64,000 bases of DNA from an uncultured Macellibacteroides sp. (GTDB taxonomy: Bacteria; Bacteroidota; Bacteroidia; Bacteroidales; Tannerellaceae), in NCBI RefSeq assembly GCF_963667135.1, contig NZ_OY762974.1, forward strand, positions 248,001 through 312,000. The letters run 5' to 3'. The translations under genes and the position numbers were made by a program. Positions within the stretch are counted from its first letter, which is position 1. Each line of letters begins with the position of its first letter. This document shows positions 36,169 to 45,959 of the stretch, one piece after another. The notes under the pieces were generated by a model that was not told where the DNA came from, made no database searches, and saw only the letters and a list, made by a program, of their open reading frames with translations.

Positions 36169-39100
36169 TCAATAAGAACTTCTCTCATTCATTATTCTAG
36201 CCCAGATATTTCCAGGATACAATTGAACAGCCTTAACAAATTCTTTCTTCGCACTAATTACATCATTTTGTAATAAATGAATCAGACCTGCATAGTACAA
36301 AACATTGCTTTGCTGAGAATTTTGATTGGCATCACCAAATTTGGCATATGAATCAATCTGATTCTCTTGCATACGCTTCAATTGATTCTGCATATCATTA
36401 AGCACTATATCTGATTCGTCAAATTTGTTCAGTTTTCTCAATGACTTTACTTTATAATAATACAAATCGGTCAGACTACCTCTGAAAATAGTATTGGCTG
36501 ACTTTCTAAAACACTCTTTGGCTTTATCCAACTGATTTAAACCTTCGTAGGCTATGCCAGACAGATAATAGGTTTTAGCTTCATATCCTCCACCTGAAGA
36601 AGGAGCGACTTCAAGGTTTATGGGATACTGATTAGCAAAATCAAATTCCAGGACTGCCTCTTTGAAGTGTTTGTTATTTAGTAAGTTCAGTCCTTTCATC
36701 AAATGAGAGTCCACATAAATCTGATGAATTTGTCCCCCTCCTTCCCATAAATGGAAATGTCTGTTTGTCAATATCTTTATTGCTTTATCGTACTGAGCAG
36801 ACGAATTATACAAAGTAAGCAAACGCATTACAGCATCATCATGTTTCATCACCGTTTTCAAATGAGACTCCATGTATTTCAGTCGTTTTGGTTCAGCAAT
36901 ATTAGCTTGTTCGTACAACTTATCCGATTCTGTAAATAGAAGAGCATCGTTTGGATTAGCCTTCACTGCCATTTCATAATAGGTAATGGCCTTATCCCAA
37001 TCACCTTTCATTCCATAGGCAAAACCAACATTACGGCAAGCAATTGCAAAAGACGGGTTAAGTTCCACGCTCTTCTTCCAGTTTGTAAGTCCGGCTTCCT
37101 TTTGACCTAAATAATAGTACAAATTACCCAAATAATAGTATGCAAAAGAATCATCGGGCTTTTCTTTCAGAATCTCATTAAACAATTCAATCTCCTCCAA
37201 TCGTAATGGATAGTTATTTAATGGAGAAAGCATCCCTGCTTGGTTGAGACACAAAAGAGCCTCAGCCTTATTATTCTGTTTTAGCAAATTGTATCCCTTG
37301 TAATAATAGACTAACGGATAAGAAGCATACGGCTCACCGGCAGCAATAGCATCATTCAATAAAATGAGCGCATCTTCCGTAGCACCTAAAATCATATAAT
37401 TGTTCACAACTTCCAGCAATTCCTGAACTGCAATTATTCCGTCATTTCGATATTTCTGACTTGCTTTAAGAAAAGAAGCATCACCTGTTGTTAAGAAACT
37501 TGACTCTGCCGCGCTCCAGAAGTCTAACGGATCAATCTGTTGAATTGCAAGAATGGTTTCTTTTGCCTCGTCTTCTTTTCCCAGCTTACGCAGGATGTAA
37601 GCTTTTAAAGACAGCGCCTGAATATCACGCGCTCCAACATATATCGACTCTGTAATCAAATCGAATGCTTTTGGTAAGTTATTCTCATTAACAGCCATTA
37701 TAGCCAATTCATAGAAAGAACGGTGTTTGTATTCCGGTGTCCAGGTAGCAGCCCAATAAGATTCTTCTGCTTTCACAGAATCGCCGGTCATTCGATACAC
37801 ATATCCCAAGTAATACAAAGCCTCCGTATTCTTTACAGTTGTATAATCGTGAGCCAATCGGCCTTGGGAACGTAATAAATGTTTTTTGGCTTTTCCCCAT
37901 TCTCCCTGGCGTATGAAATGTTTTCCAACTTCAATATTTACCCTGGCATCCATCGAATCCCGAGACAGTGCTTCATTATAAAAATCCATATAATTCAAAC
38001 GGGCATTATTAAACTGATCTACACGAAGTCCGGCTAAGTACAATTCTTCGTTAGTCTTATATTCTATGATAGATTTAGGCCCATCTATTACTTTAGGAAG
38101 CGGTTTTTCTTTCAATTCCACAGGACGATAATCGACCAGCAGATTTCCTTCAGAATCAGAAAGTGACGTGTATAATTCATACATATCCAACATATCCGGC
38201 ACAGCGAGTTCTTTAAGAAAATAGTTATCAGGGTCAATCGTTATCCGCTTATCCATCAATACCTGATCTTTATATTTTACCAACACCCGGGCATTCTCAT
38301 ATAAAGTGGTAGTACAATATCCAACCCGATAGTTTTTGTTATCTACCGGTTCTAAATTAACAGCAGCATCTACTGTAGCATTCTTAACGCCTTTAATTCC
38401 CTTTATTGGATACCATATCTGACTGAATTCCCGTATTTCACCGGGATTAATCCAACTATAATCCGGTTGGTTATCGGAATACGCTCCTACCATTAGCTCC
38501 AGATAGTGTCCATCCTTGTCCGACAATATTTTATTCCACATTTCTCCGTTCGGGTTATTTCCCCATAAGAAAAATTTCTTTCCCGGAACTACATACCGGT
38601 TTGCCACATGAACCGTTCCGGCATCCTTTCCAAAATCATACCCTGCAAGGAAATTCATCTGACTACCCCAGGCAAAAATGGAACGGGAACTCCCCGTAAA
38701 GTTCTTCCACAATGATAAATTTTCTTTTTTCCCGCTACCTACAGTTGTTTCACCTTCCGGCCAGTTGGTAAAATAAACTTTATGATGATCTGCTCCAAAT
38801 TGAACATCTGAAGGGAATATTACCTGATAATCATCATTACAGTGTACAGAAACATTTGCCCAGTACAACATAGACTGAATCATTGAAGTAGGATTAATTA
38901 CCTTAACTTTTGCTTCAACCCACGATCGATTCGGATAAACAGATACCCCTACCGACCATTTTAAACGATGTCGTAATTCAGTTTCTCCGACCCAGATAGT
39001 TTTACTGCCATCTTGGTTTTCCTTCATTGACCAACTAACCGGCATATAACTACTGGCTCTATGATGATCGGGGATATTCCATTCCACACCACCAGACAGC

Positions 39101-39480
39101 CAGGCGCCAAGCATACCAATCAAAGCAGGCTTTACACCAGACTGCGTATAAAAGAAATGATAATCATTTGTTTTGTCCGTCGCAGAAAATATACGACCTC
39201 CTATTTCCGGCAATATAGAGATATCTACATATTGATTGTTTAAGCACAGGACATTATACTCTTTTTCTATTTTTTCTTCTGTCAATACATCATATAAAGG
39301 ATAAGGATAAATATACCCCTCAGCTCCTTGATATACTCTGCCGGTAAAGAATATAGGATCAACTTCAGGATTTCCGATTTTATAAGTAGGAATCTTTCCG
39401 GATATAGATTTCATGTTAACTTGTTGCCCCATTAAAGGTGCAACAAACAATAAAAACAGGGGGATAAATTTGGTTTTCAT
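36169..39480 (-). CDS. DUF5107-TPR protein 2 (secreted, PUL 2)
   Basis: 1,103 residues with a short signal peptide (KFIPLFLLFVAPLMGQQ). The DUF5107 domain (about 45-380) has ILPEIGGRIFSATDK, MLGAWLSGGVEWNIP and FLWGNNPNGEMWNKILSDKDG, in the same order as in the paralogue. From about 490 to the end it is a run of TPR units, for example YYLGNLYYYLGQKEAGLTNW and ACRNVGFAYGMKGDWDKAI. The copies have clearly diverged, so they are old duplicates. It lies directly after susD and may share its transcript, subject to the hairpin at 39548-39613. Function is not known. Confidence 0.8.
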   Translation of the reverse strand: MKTKFIPLFLLFVAPLMGQQVNMKSISGKIPTYKIGNPEVDPIFFTGRVYQGAEGYIYPYPLYDVLTEEKIEKEYNVLCLNNQYVDISILPEIGGRIFSATDKTNDYHFFYTQSGVKPALIGMLGAWLSGGVEWNIPDHHRASSYMPVSWSMKENQDGSKTIWVGETELRHRLKWSVGVSVYPNRSWVEAKVKVINPTSMIQSMLYWANVSVHCNDDYQVIFPSDVQFGADHHKVYFTNWPEGETTVGSGKKENLSLWKNFTGSSRSIFAWGSQMNFLAGYDFGKDAGTVHVANRYVVPGKKFFLWGNNPNGEMWNKILSDKDGHYLELMVGAYSDNQPDYSWINPGEIREFSQIWYPIKGIKGVKNATVDAAVNLEPVDNKNYRVGYCTTTLYENARVLVKYKDQVLMDKRITIDPDNYFLKELAVPDMLDMYELYTSLSDSEGNLLVDYRPVELKEKPLPKVIDGPKSIIEYKTNEELYLAGLRVDQFNNARLNYMDFYNEALSRDSMDARVNIEVGKHFIRQGEWGKAKKHLLRSQGRLAHDYTTVKNTEALYYLGYVYRMTGDSVKAEESYWAATWTPEYKHRSFYELAIMAVNENNLPKAFDLITESIYVGARDIQALSLKAYILRKLGKEDEAKETILAIQQIDPLDFWSAAESSFLTTGDASFLKASQKYRNDGIIAVQELLEVVNNYMILGATEDALILLNDAIAAGEPYASYPLVYYYKGYNLLKQNNKAEALLCLNQAGMLSPLNNYPLRLEEIELFNEILKEKPDDSFAYYYLGNLYYYLGQKEAGLTNWKKSVELNPSFAIACRNVGFAYGMKGDWDKAITYYEMAVKANPNDALLFTESDKLYEQANIAEPKRLKYMESHLKTVMKHDDAVMRLLTLYNSSAQYDKAIKILTNRHFHLWEGGGQIHQIYVDSHLMKGLNLLNNKHFKEAVLEFDFANQYPINLEVAPSSGGGYEAKTYYLSGIAYEGLNQLDKAKECFRKSANTIFRGSLTDLYYYKVKSLRKLNKFDESDIVLNDMQNQLKRMQENQIDSYAKFGDANQNSQQSNVLYYAGLIHLLQNDVISAKKEFVKAVQLYPGNIWARIMNERSSY

Positions 39481-39547
39481 AATACTCGATTTAAATAATG
39501 AAGAATCTAAATTGACACTAAAACGGCAAAACCGTAATTAAAATTAA

Positions 39548-39613
39548 AACCCGGACGGAAGTCCTGAATAAATTCAAGACTTCCGTTGGAAAAGACTTAA
39601 AGTCCTCCGGGTT
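39548..39613 (-). terminator. Branched terminator or attenuator after susD (PUL 2)
   Basis: An outer stem AACCCGGA (39548-39555) / TCCGGGTT (39606-39613) encloses a long hairpin CGGAAGTC (39556-39563) / GACTTCCG (39578-39585) and a small one (39594-39604). On the minus strand it ends in GGGTTTTAATTTTAATT. It would limit transcription from susCD into the DUF5107 genes. Confidence 0.7.
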
Positions 39614-39634
39614 CTGTCTATCAAAAAACTACTA

Positions 39635-41233
39635 CTATCTTACCAAATTGGAATTCAATGAAACATCTGTTGCAGGATAAGGTGCATACAACAAATTCTG
39701 ATTCCATGTTTTATTTGCAAACACCACTGTTTCATTAACAGAAACACCCGGAGCTACTTCGACAGAAGCATTAGCAGCACGTTCAGTAAATGTCTTTTCT
39801 AAAAGCTCCATTCTTAACTGGTCTGCGCGTCGTGTAACCAAACCCACCCAGTTACCGGCAACTTCCCATCCATGTTCAGCCAATGCAGCATCAGCAAATG
39901 CCTTACCACTCATTCCAGAAGGCAGTGGCTCTAGTCCCGCACGTCCGCGTACTTTGTTGATACATTCGTATGCTAATGAATTCGGAGTTCCTTCAGCACG
40001 AGCCTGAGATTCAGCATACCATAATAAAACTTCCGAATAACGGATGCAACGATGTCTGTGGCTGTTTGTCATATCATAACTAGGTGTTTTAGTATAATCA
40101 TAATCTGTATCACCCGGGCCAACAGTGAAAATAGAAAACATAGGATGGTTTTCAGGAACATAATTAACACCATTCGCGTCTTTTTCCCACCAATTTACCA
40201 ACTTTCCATTTAACAACAATATCTTAGGTGCATAAATAGCATCTTTACGAGCACCTTCAGGCATATTTTTCCAGAAGCGGATTTCGCCATATGCATCACC
40301 CCAACCACCTAAAGATTCAAATAGATTGGAAGAAGTAAGCTGTGAATCCTGAGCCCATGTAAAAGCTTTCTGATAATTAATCCCGACAACCGTTTCAAGT
40401 GTATAATTATGACTTGGAGAATAAACATTTTTAAATTCTGGTTCAAGAATGTAATTATAAGTTCCGCTGTTTACGCCATCAATTACCTCCTTAGCTTTAG
40501 CAGCAGCCAACGCATAATTTTCGGTCTTATTCAATGGCCAGCCTGCCATAGCCATATATACTGCAGCCAAAGTCGACTTAGCACCCTGTTTCGTTATATA
40601 AGCATCCGCACCATACATTTTTCTTGGAGCATCCGTATAGCTTGCAGGCAATAAGCTTTCGCAATCCTGCAAATCGTTCACAATCTGAGCATATACTTCT
40701 TCTACCGAAGATAAAGGAGTCGAGGTGTCTATTAAATTTGTTAAATTCATAGGAAGCGGTCCCCATATTCTAACTAAAGTAAAATAACTGTAAGCTCTCC
40801 AGTATTTAGCCTGACCAATAGCAATATTAATCTCTTCGGCAGATGTAGGTGTTTTATCTGCATTCAAAATAATATAATTAGCGGCTTTAATTAATGTATA
40901 ATAAGCATTCCAGCAATTTGTCACCCCTTTATTATTATCAGCAGGAGCAAAACGGTCAAATTCTGCATACGCCTGTTTGTTACTCCCTGGATTGGCTGTC
41001 ATATCATCGCCCATCCACTGAGGAATCTGCATATTCGTATTTCCTTGAGTTGACATAACTTTGCTATACAAAGAGTATACGCTCATGTTAAGCTCATTCT
41101 GAGAGGAAAAGAAATTTTCTTGCGTGAGACTACCTTTTGGATCTTCTTCCAGAAAATCGCTACATGAAGTTGTTGCCAAAGAAAACAGGAACGCACAACC
41201 TATCAATATTTTTATTTTCATAATCTTTTTCAT
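39635..41233 (-). CDS. SusD/RagB-family glycan-binding lipoprotein (PUL 2)
   Basis: 532 residues with lipobox SLATTSC (Cys24), then SDFLEEDPKGSLTQENFF. SusD features are YWRAYSYFTLVRIWGPLP near 144 and RYSEVLLWYAESQARAEG near 393, followed by INKVRGRAG. Either of two Mets (1 or 5) may be the start. It lies 7 bases after the susC stop and forms the surface-binding partner of the SusC transporter. Confidence 0.95.
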   Translation of the reverse strand: MKKIMKIKILIGCAFLFSLATTSCSDFLEEDPKGSLTQENFFSSQNELNMSVYSLYSKVMSTQGNTNMQIPQWMGDDMTANPGSNKQAYAEFDRFAPADNNKGVTNCWNAYYTLIKAANYIILNADKTPTSAEEINIAIGQAKYWRAYSYFTLVRIWGPLPMNLTNLIDTSTPLSSVEEVYAQIVNDLQDCESLLPASYTDAPRKMYGADAYITKQGAKSTLAAVYMAMAGWPLNKTENYALAAAKAKEVIDGVNSGTYNYILEPEFKNVYSPSHNYTLETVVGINYQKAFTWAQDSQLTSSNLFESLGGWGDAYGEIRFWKNMPEGARKDAIYAPKILLLNGKLVNWWEKDANGVNYVPENHPMFSIFTVGPGDTDYDYTKTPSYDMTNSHRHRCIRYSEVLLWYAESQARAEGTPNSLAYECINKVRGRAGLEPLPSGMSGKAFADAALAEHGWEVAGNWVGLVTRRADQLRMELLEKTFTERAANASVEVAPGVSVNETVVFANKTWNQNLLYAPYPATDVSLNSNLVR

Positions 41234-41240
41234 TTTAATA

Positions 41241-44200
41241 TTAAAAATTCATTTTTACGCCAAATGTAACGGTACGAGGTGAAGGATATGCGCCCATGTC
41301 AATTCCACTGTTTATATCCACATTTGAACTGGAAAAAGATGAACTTGCAGGGTCAAATCCCTTATAACCTGTTAGCGTAATCAAGTTTTGGCAGCTTAAA
41401 GTAAGACGTAAGTCAGCAAACTTTGTAATTTCTTTTGACAAGTTATAAGATAAACTGATATTCTCCAAACGTACATAATCAGCAGATTCAAGCCATTGTG
41501 TAGAAGCCGGCTGATAATTTGAACTTGAACTCAACAAAGAAGGATATGCCGCTGATTGAGATTGGTTACGATCAAAATTATCCATATATGATTCTCGTAA
41601 CGTAATAAAACGAGAGTCTCCGACCATAGATGCCATAGTAAATCTAACTAAGTTCAGTTTTTTAGCTCCGAAAGAACTATTAAAAAACAAGTTCAGGTCC
41701 CAGTTTTTCCAAGAAAATTGGTTATTCCATCCAATTGTAAAATCAGGAGTTGATTTACCAATAATTGTACGGTCTCCGCTATCAAATTCGCCATTATCAT
41801 TCAAGTCGGCGTATATATTGTCGCCTTTATTATCGAGACCTTGCCATTCATACCCATAGAAAGAACCGATAGAGTAACCCGGCTTAATGATTGTTACCTC
41901 TTCAACCATACCACTGGCAGGAGAAGTTCCATACAAAAATTCGTCACCAGCAAGTGATTCTACCTTGTTTTTCAAGTAAGTACCATTTATAGAGGAAGTC
42001 CATTTAAAGTCTTTGTTTTGTAGAATATGTGCTGTCAATGACAAATCAAGTCCTTTGTTACTGATTTCTCCGGCATTCACCCAATAAGTACCACCCCCAT
42101 CATACTTAGGGATCTGCTTCTGCAATAATCCATCCACAGTTTTCTTATAAAAATAGTCTGCAGATACATTCAAACGATGGTCTAGCATTGAGAAGTCCAA
42201 ACCCAAGTCAAACTGTTTTGTCTTTTCCCAGGTAAGATCTGGCGTAGCAAGTGTATTAGACCAATAGCCTGTATAATTAGTTGTTCCACCAAAAGAATAG
42301 CTTGTCTGAGCAAGCAAACCTAGTGTTTCATACGGATTGATAGCCTGATTACCCACAATACCATAGCTTGCACGAACTTTTACATCCTGAAAAAGTTTCT
42401 GTGACTTCATGAATTCTTCGTTACCTAAACTCCAGGCTACAGCAACAGAAGGGAAGTATCCCCATTTTTTATTTGTAAATTTTGAAGAACCATCCGCACG
42501 AAGTGTACCTGTTACAAGATATTTATCCTTGTAATTATACATTACACGCCCCACTCCCGACATCAAAGACCATTTATAATAATCATTGTTAAATGTATGT
42601 GTTGAAGCCATGTTTACATCCCACCAACCTACACTTTCTGTCAGTAGATTTGTTCCGTTTAATGACATGGAACGTCCTTCTGTTGAAGTTACTTCGTAAA
42701 CACCTGTTGCAGTCAACGCATGGTCTCCCCATTTCCCTGTATAGGTTACATTGTTTGAACTTTGCAACATCATCCGATATGAATCGTTATTACCCATTGA
42801 GCTCTTTGTCTCTACTTTAGCCGAGCTAAAAGAATACCCCTTTGCATCGTAATAATCCAAACCATTTGTTGTAGTGAAAGTAAGACCGGGAAGAATTGTA
42901 AATCTCATGTCGACCATTCCATTAACAACATCCGTAATATTTTCGTTACCGTTCAAAGAAATAACACCTTTGGGATTACTTGCTATAGAGTTGTAGATAT
43001 CTTTATTATAGTTTCCTTTTTCATCCATCATCTCAATTGTGGGTGAATAGTTTAATGCAATCCACAACGGATTCGACTTACTTGCTTCGTAACTACTACC
43101 CTTACGAATACTGTGAGAAGCATTTACATCTGCAGTTACATGCAACCATTTTGTAAGATCAGAGGTAATATTGGCACGTACCTGATAACGTTTGTTTGAT
43201 GAATAGTCTACAATACCATCCTGACCCACATAATTAGCCGAAATATAATATTGTGCATCTTTATTTCCGTTTGAAATAGCTAATTTATAGTTTTGAGTCG
43301 TTCCCGTACGGAAAATTTCATCTTGCCAATCAATACCCGCTGTTCCATTTTTATAGGCATTCATCTGATCTTCAGTAAATGCATTCGGATTTTTTATTTC
43401 CCGATAAGCGGTAGCATATTCAAAAGGAGAAAGAATATTATAGGTTTTATAAACAGTAGCAGCACTTAATTGAGCATCAAATGAAATAATCCGCTGATTT
43501 GAATTACCTGTCTTTGTTGTAACCAATACAACCCCGTTAGAACCTCTTGAACCGTAAATAGCTGTTGAAGAAGCATCTTTCAATACCTGAATTGACTGAA
43601 TATCATCAGAGTTTATACCATTTAATCCACTTTCACGAACAATTCCATCCACTACATACAACGGCTCATTGCTTCGATTAATAGAATTGGACCCGCGAAC
43701 ACGAATTTTAACTGATCCGCCTGGTACACTACTATTTTCCACCTGCACACCAGACATTCTACCTTGAATAGCATCAGTAACCTGAGTAATAGGCTGGTCC
43801 TTGAAACTTTTCCCATCCAATACAGAAATAGATCCGGATAAATCGGCTTTTCTTATCGTTCCATATCCTACAACCACCACTTCGTCCAGTGTTTGGGTAT
43901 CTTCTGATAATTGAATAGAGAAAGAAGTCTTATTGTCTACCAAAACCATTTTTGATAAATACCCTATGTAAGATACTTTCAACTGAGCTCCGGCTTTAAC
44001 ATCTAAGGTAAAGGTTCCATCTACATCAGTAATAGTTCCATTACTTGTTCCACTTTCTGTAACGTTGGCTCCAATAATTGGAACACCTGAAGCATCTGTT
44101 ACCTTCCCTTTTATCTTTGCATTCTGCTGTGTTACATTTGGCGTCAACACAATTTTATTGTTTTCGATCCGGTAATTATATCCAGCTAATTCCTTATTGA

Positions 44201-44492
44201 GAAATTCTTTGATATTTCCGTTATTGATATGAATATTTACGATCCTATTCATATCAATTTCTGCATTGTTATAAAAAAAGACAAACTCTGTTTGTTTCTC
44301 TATTTGTTTTATTGCCTCAATTAACGTTGCATTCTTCATACTCAGAGTAATCTTTGTATTTTGAGCATAACTCTCTGTGGCGGAAAGTTGGAAAAGGGCA
44401 ATAGCTGCAAGCAATACAATCAATTTCATTTTCCTTAATGAATTAATGTTAAGAAAGGACATAACTATCCCTTTCATGGATTTTTTTTTCAT
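41241..44492 (-). CDS. SusC-like TonB-dependent transporter with STN domain (PUL 2)
   Basis: 1,083 residues from the ATG at 44492; the frame extends to a TTG at 44570, but that adds a non-signal sequence. After the signal peptide (KMKLIVLLAAIALFQLSATESYAQ) come the STN domain (ITLSMKNATLIEAIKQIEKQ...), a carboxypeptidase-like domain, the plug (DEVVVVGYG, EPLYVVDGIV, VLKDASSTAIYGSRGSNG) and the barrel ending in TFGVKMNF. The STN domain should signal to the FecR encoded upstream. Confidence 0.96.
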   Translation of the reverse strand: MKKKSMKGIVMSFLNINSLRKMKLIVLLAAIALFQLSATESYAQNTKITLSMKNATLIEAIKQIEKQTEFVFFYNNAEIDMNRIVNIHINNGNIKEFLNKELAGYNYRIENNKIVLTPNVTQQNAKIKGKVTDASGVPIIGANVTESGTSNGTITDVDGTFTLDVKAGAQLKVSYIGYLSKMVLVDNKTSFSIQLSEDTQTLDEVVVVGYGTIRKADLSGSISVLDGKSFKDQPITQVTDAIQGRMSGVQVENSSVPGGSVKIRVRGSNSINRSNEPLYVVDGIVRESGLNGINSDDIQSIQVLKDASSTAIYGSRGSNGVVLVTTKTGNSNQRIISFDAQLSAATVYKTYNILSPFEYATAYREIKNPNAFTEDQMNAYKNGTAGIDWQDEIFRTGTTQNYKLAISNGNKDAQYYISANYVGQDGIVDYSSNKRYQVRANITSDLTKWLHVTADVNASHSIRKGSSYEASKSNPLWIALNYSPTIEMMDEKGNYNKDIYNSIASNPKGVISLNGNENITDVVNGMVDMRFTILPGLTFTTTNGLDYYDAKGYSFSSAKVETKSSMGNNDSYRMMLQSSNNVTYTGKWGDHALTATGVYEVTSTEGRSMSLNGTNLLTESVGWWDVNMASTHTFNNDYYKWSLMSGVGRVMYNYKDKYLVTGTLRADGSSKFTNKKWGYFPSVAVAWSLGNEEFMKSQKLFQDVKVRASYGIVGNQAINPYETLGLLAQTSYSFGGTTNYTGYWSNTLATPDLTWEKTKQFDLGLDFSMLDHRLNVSADYFYKKTVDGLLQKQIPKYDGGGTYWVNAGEISNKGLDLSLTAHILQNKDFKWTSSINGTYLKNKVESLAGDEFLYGTSPASGMVEEVTIIKPGYSIGSFYGYEWQGLDNKGDNIYADLNDNGEFDSGDRTIIGKSTPDFTIGWNNQFSWKNWDLNLFFNSSFGAKKLNLVRFTMASMVGDSRFITLRESYMDNFDRNQSQSAAYPSLLSSSSNYQPASTQWLESADYVRLENISLSYNLSKEITKFADLRLTLSCQNLITLTGYKGFDPASSSFSSSNVDINSGIDMGAYPSPRTVTFGVKMNF

Positions 44493-44666
44493 ACATTTGT
44501 AATGTTTTAAATTTAATTGATAACTCTTCTGGTGTATACCGAGAGTTGTTTTTTTACGAATTTGATTCAATTAGGCGGATGCTGGTACCATCTGCCTAAT
44601 TTGTTTTTAGACTTTATCTTATAGCATAGGCAATATTATTTTGAACGGTTAACAATTTATTATTAA

Positions 44667-45659
44667 TTATTTAGATCGTATAATTATTTTGTCATTTTCA
44701 ATACGATAATCAACGTGGGCAATTAACCCGACTAATTCCATTATTTCTTCCTTGGTTTCTTTTCTTATGGTTAACGAAAGTCGCTGGTTTTGCGATATCT
44801 TTTTATCACAGTCAAATTCTACTCCGTACCAATGTTCCATTTTACTTAAAATAGTTGATAGTTTTTCGTTAGTGAAAACCAATTTTTCATTAATCCATAT
44901 AGTGTATTCTTTGGCATCCACGTCATTTAGCTTGTAAGTTCCGGTTCGATTGTTGTTAGATATCATCTGGTTTGGTTTCAGAATTATTTTCTTATTGGTA
45001 TTATGCAATAGAACCTCCACTTTTCCAGACAATAAGACTGTTTGAGTAAACTCTTTTCCAGAATAGCTTTTTACATCAAAGTGAGTTCCAAGCACATTTA
45101 CAGTCATATTTTCGGTTTCAACATAAAAAGGAGCTTTTTCGTTATGAACAACTTCAAAATAGGCTTCTCCCTCAAGTTTGACTTTTCGGGAAGTTTTAGA
45201 AAACATTTCAGGATAGATTAATTTACTGTTAGCGTTAAGCCATGCTTTAGTTCCGTCGGGTAATAGTACGGATCCTTTGCTATTATTACCCATAATAACC
45301 TGATTTACTACAACTTCATTTACTTTAGAAACAGTATCAGACGAACTGTTTTTCCCTACATAATAGAAAATAAACGAACAGCTTATCAATAAGGCTACCG
45401 TGGCAACAATTTTATAAAAAGGAAAAACAGTCAATGTATTTTTCTTTGTCTCCTGGGCAAATACTTTTTCTTTAAAGCGGATATAAGCTTTACTGGTGTC
45501 TAATTCTGAAGATAATGGAGATCCTGCACTTAACCAGATGTCCTGCAGCTCCGAAAAAGTTTTTTTATTTAACTCACTTTCTCTTAGCCAATCAAGAAGC
45601 ATCTGTTTTTCATTATCAGAAGCTTCGCCTTGTAAATATTTTGTTATTATATCATTCAT
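44667..45659 (-). CDS. FecR-family anti-sigma factor (PUL 2)
   Basis: 330 residues. The cytoplasmic N-terminus has LLDWLRESELNKKTFSELQDIWLS; one membrane helix lies near 85-103 (IVATVALLISCSFIFYYVG), followed by the FecR domain (LLPDGTKAWLNANSKLIYPEMF, GEAYFEVVHNEKAPFYVET) and the C-terminal STN-like end. It should control the sigma factor encoded divergently at 45960. Confidence 0.93.
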   Translation of the reverse strand: MNDIITKYLQGEASDNEKQMLLDWLRESELNKKTFSELQDIWLSAGSPLSSELDTSKAYIRFKEKVFAQETKKNTLTVFPFYKIVATVALLISCSFIFYYVGKNSSSDTVSKVNEVVVNQVIMGNNSKGSVLLPDGTKAWLNANSKLIYPEMFSKTSRKVKLEGEAYFEVVHNEKAPFYVETENMTVNVLGTHFDVKSYSGKEFTQTVLLSGKVEVLLHNTNKKIILKPNQMISNNNRTGTYKLNDVDAKEYTIWINEKLVFTNEKLSTILSKMEHWYGVEFDCDKKISQNQRLSLTIRKETKEEIMELVGLIAHVDYRIENDKIIIRSK

Positions 45660-45959
45660 TTTTTCAAAACCTTTTCAATAACACAAACCAATCGCGGGTA
45701 TCCCTACCTCAAATGCATAAAAAAATAAAAAAATATTATCAATTCAAAGCCACCTTTGTAGTAAATTACACAACAACACCCTATTAAATAAAACTTATAA
45801 ATATTTTTATTAAAAACTCATGTTTATATACGAAAAACTCTTAGTTTTGCAATAATGTTAATATTTTTATAAAAAAAACAAGAAATGTTTTCCTTTTACT
45901 GAAAATAGTTATCTCATAGATTATTTATTACTTTTATATCTATTACATAATAAAAACCG
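45660..45959. other. 300-bp divergent gap between fecR and the ECF sigma gene
   Basis: Very AT-rich with poly-A runs. On the plus strand TAGTTTTG (45842-45849) fits the -7 box and would give the sigma gene a leader of about 105 bases. No clear box for fecR was found on the minus strand. Confidence 0.45.

Noticed and set aside
44493..44570. Longer SusC start at a TTG in PUL 2
   Set aside because: The added stretch is basic and precedes a normal start and signal peptide; the ATG at 44492 is preferred.
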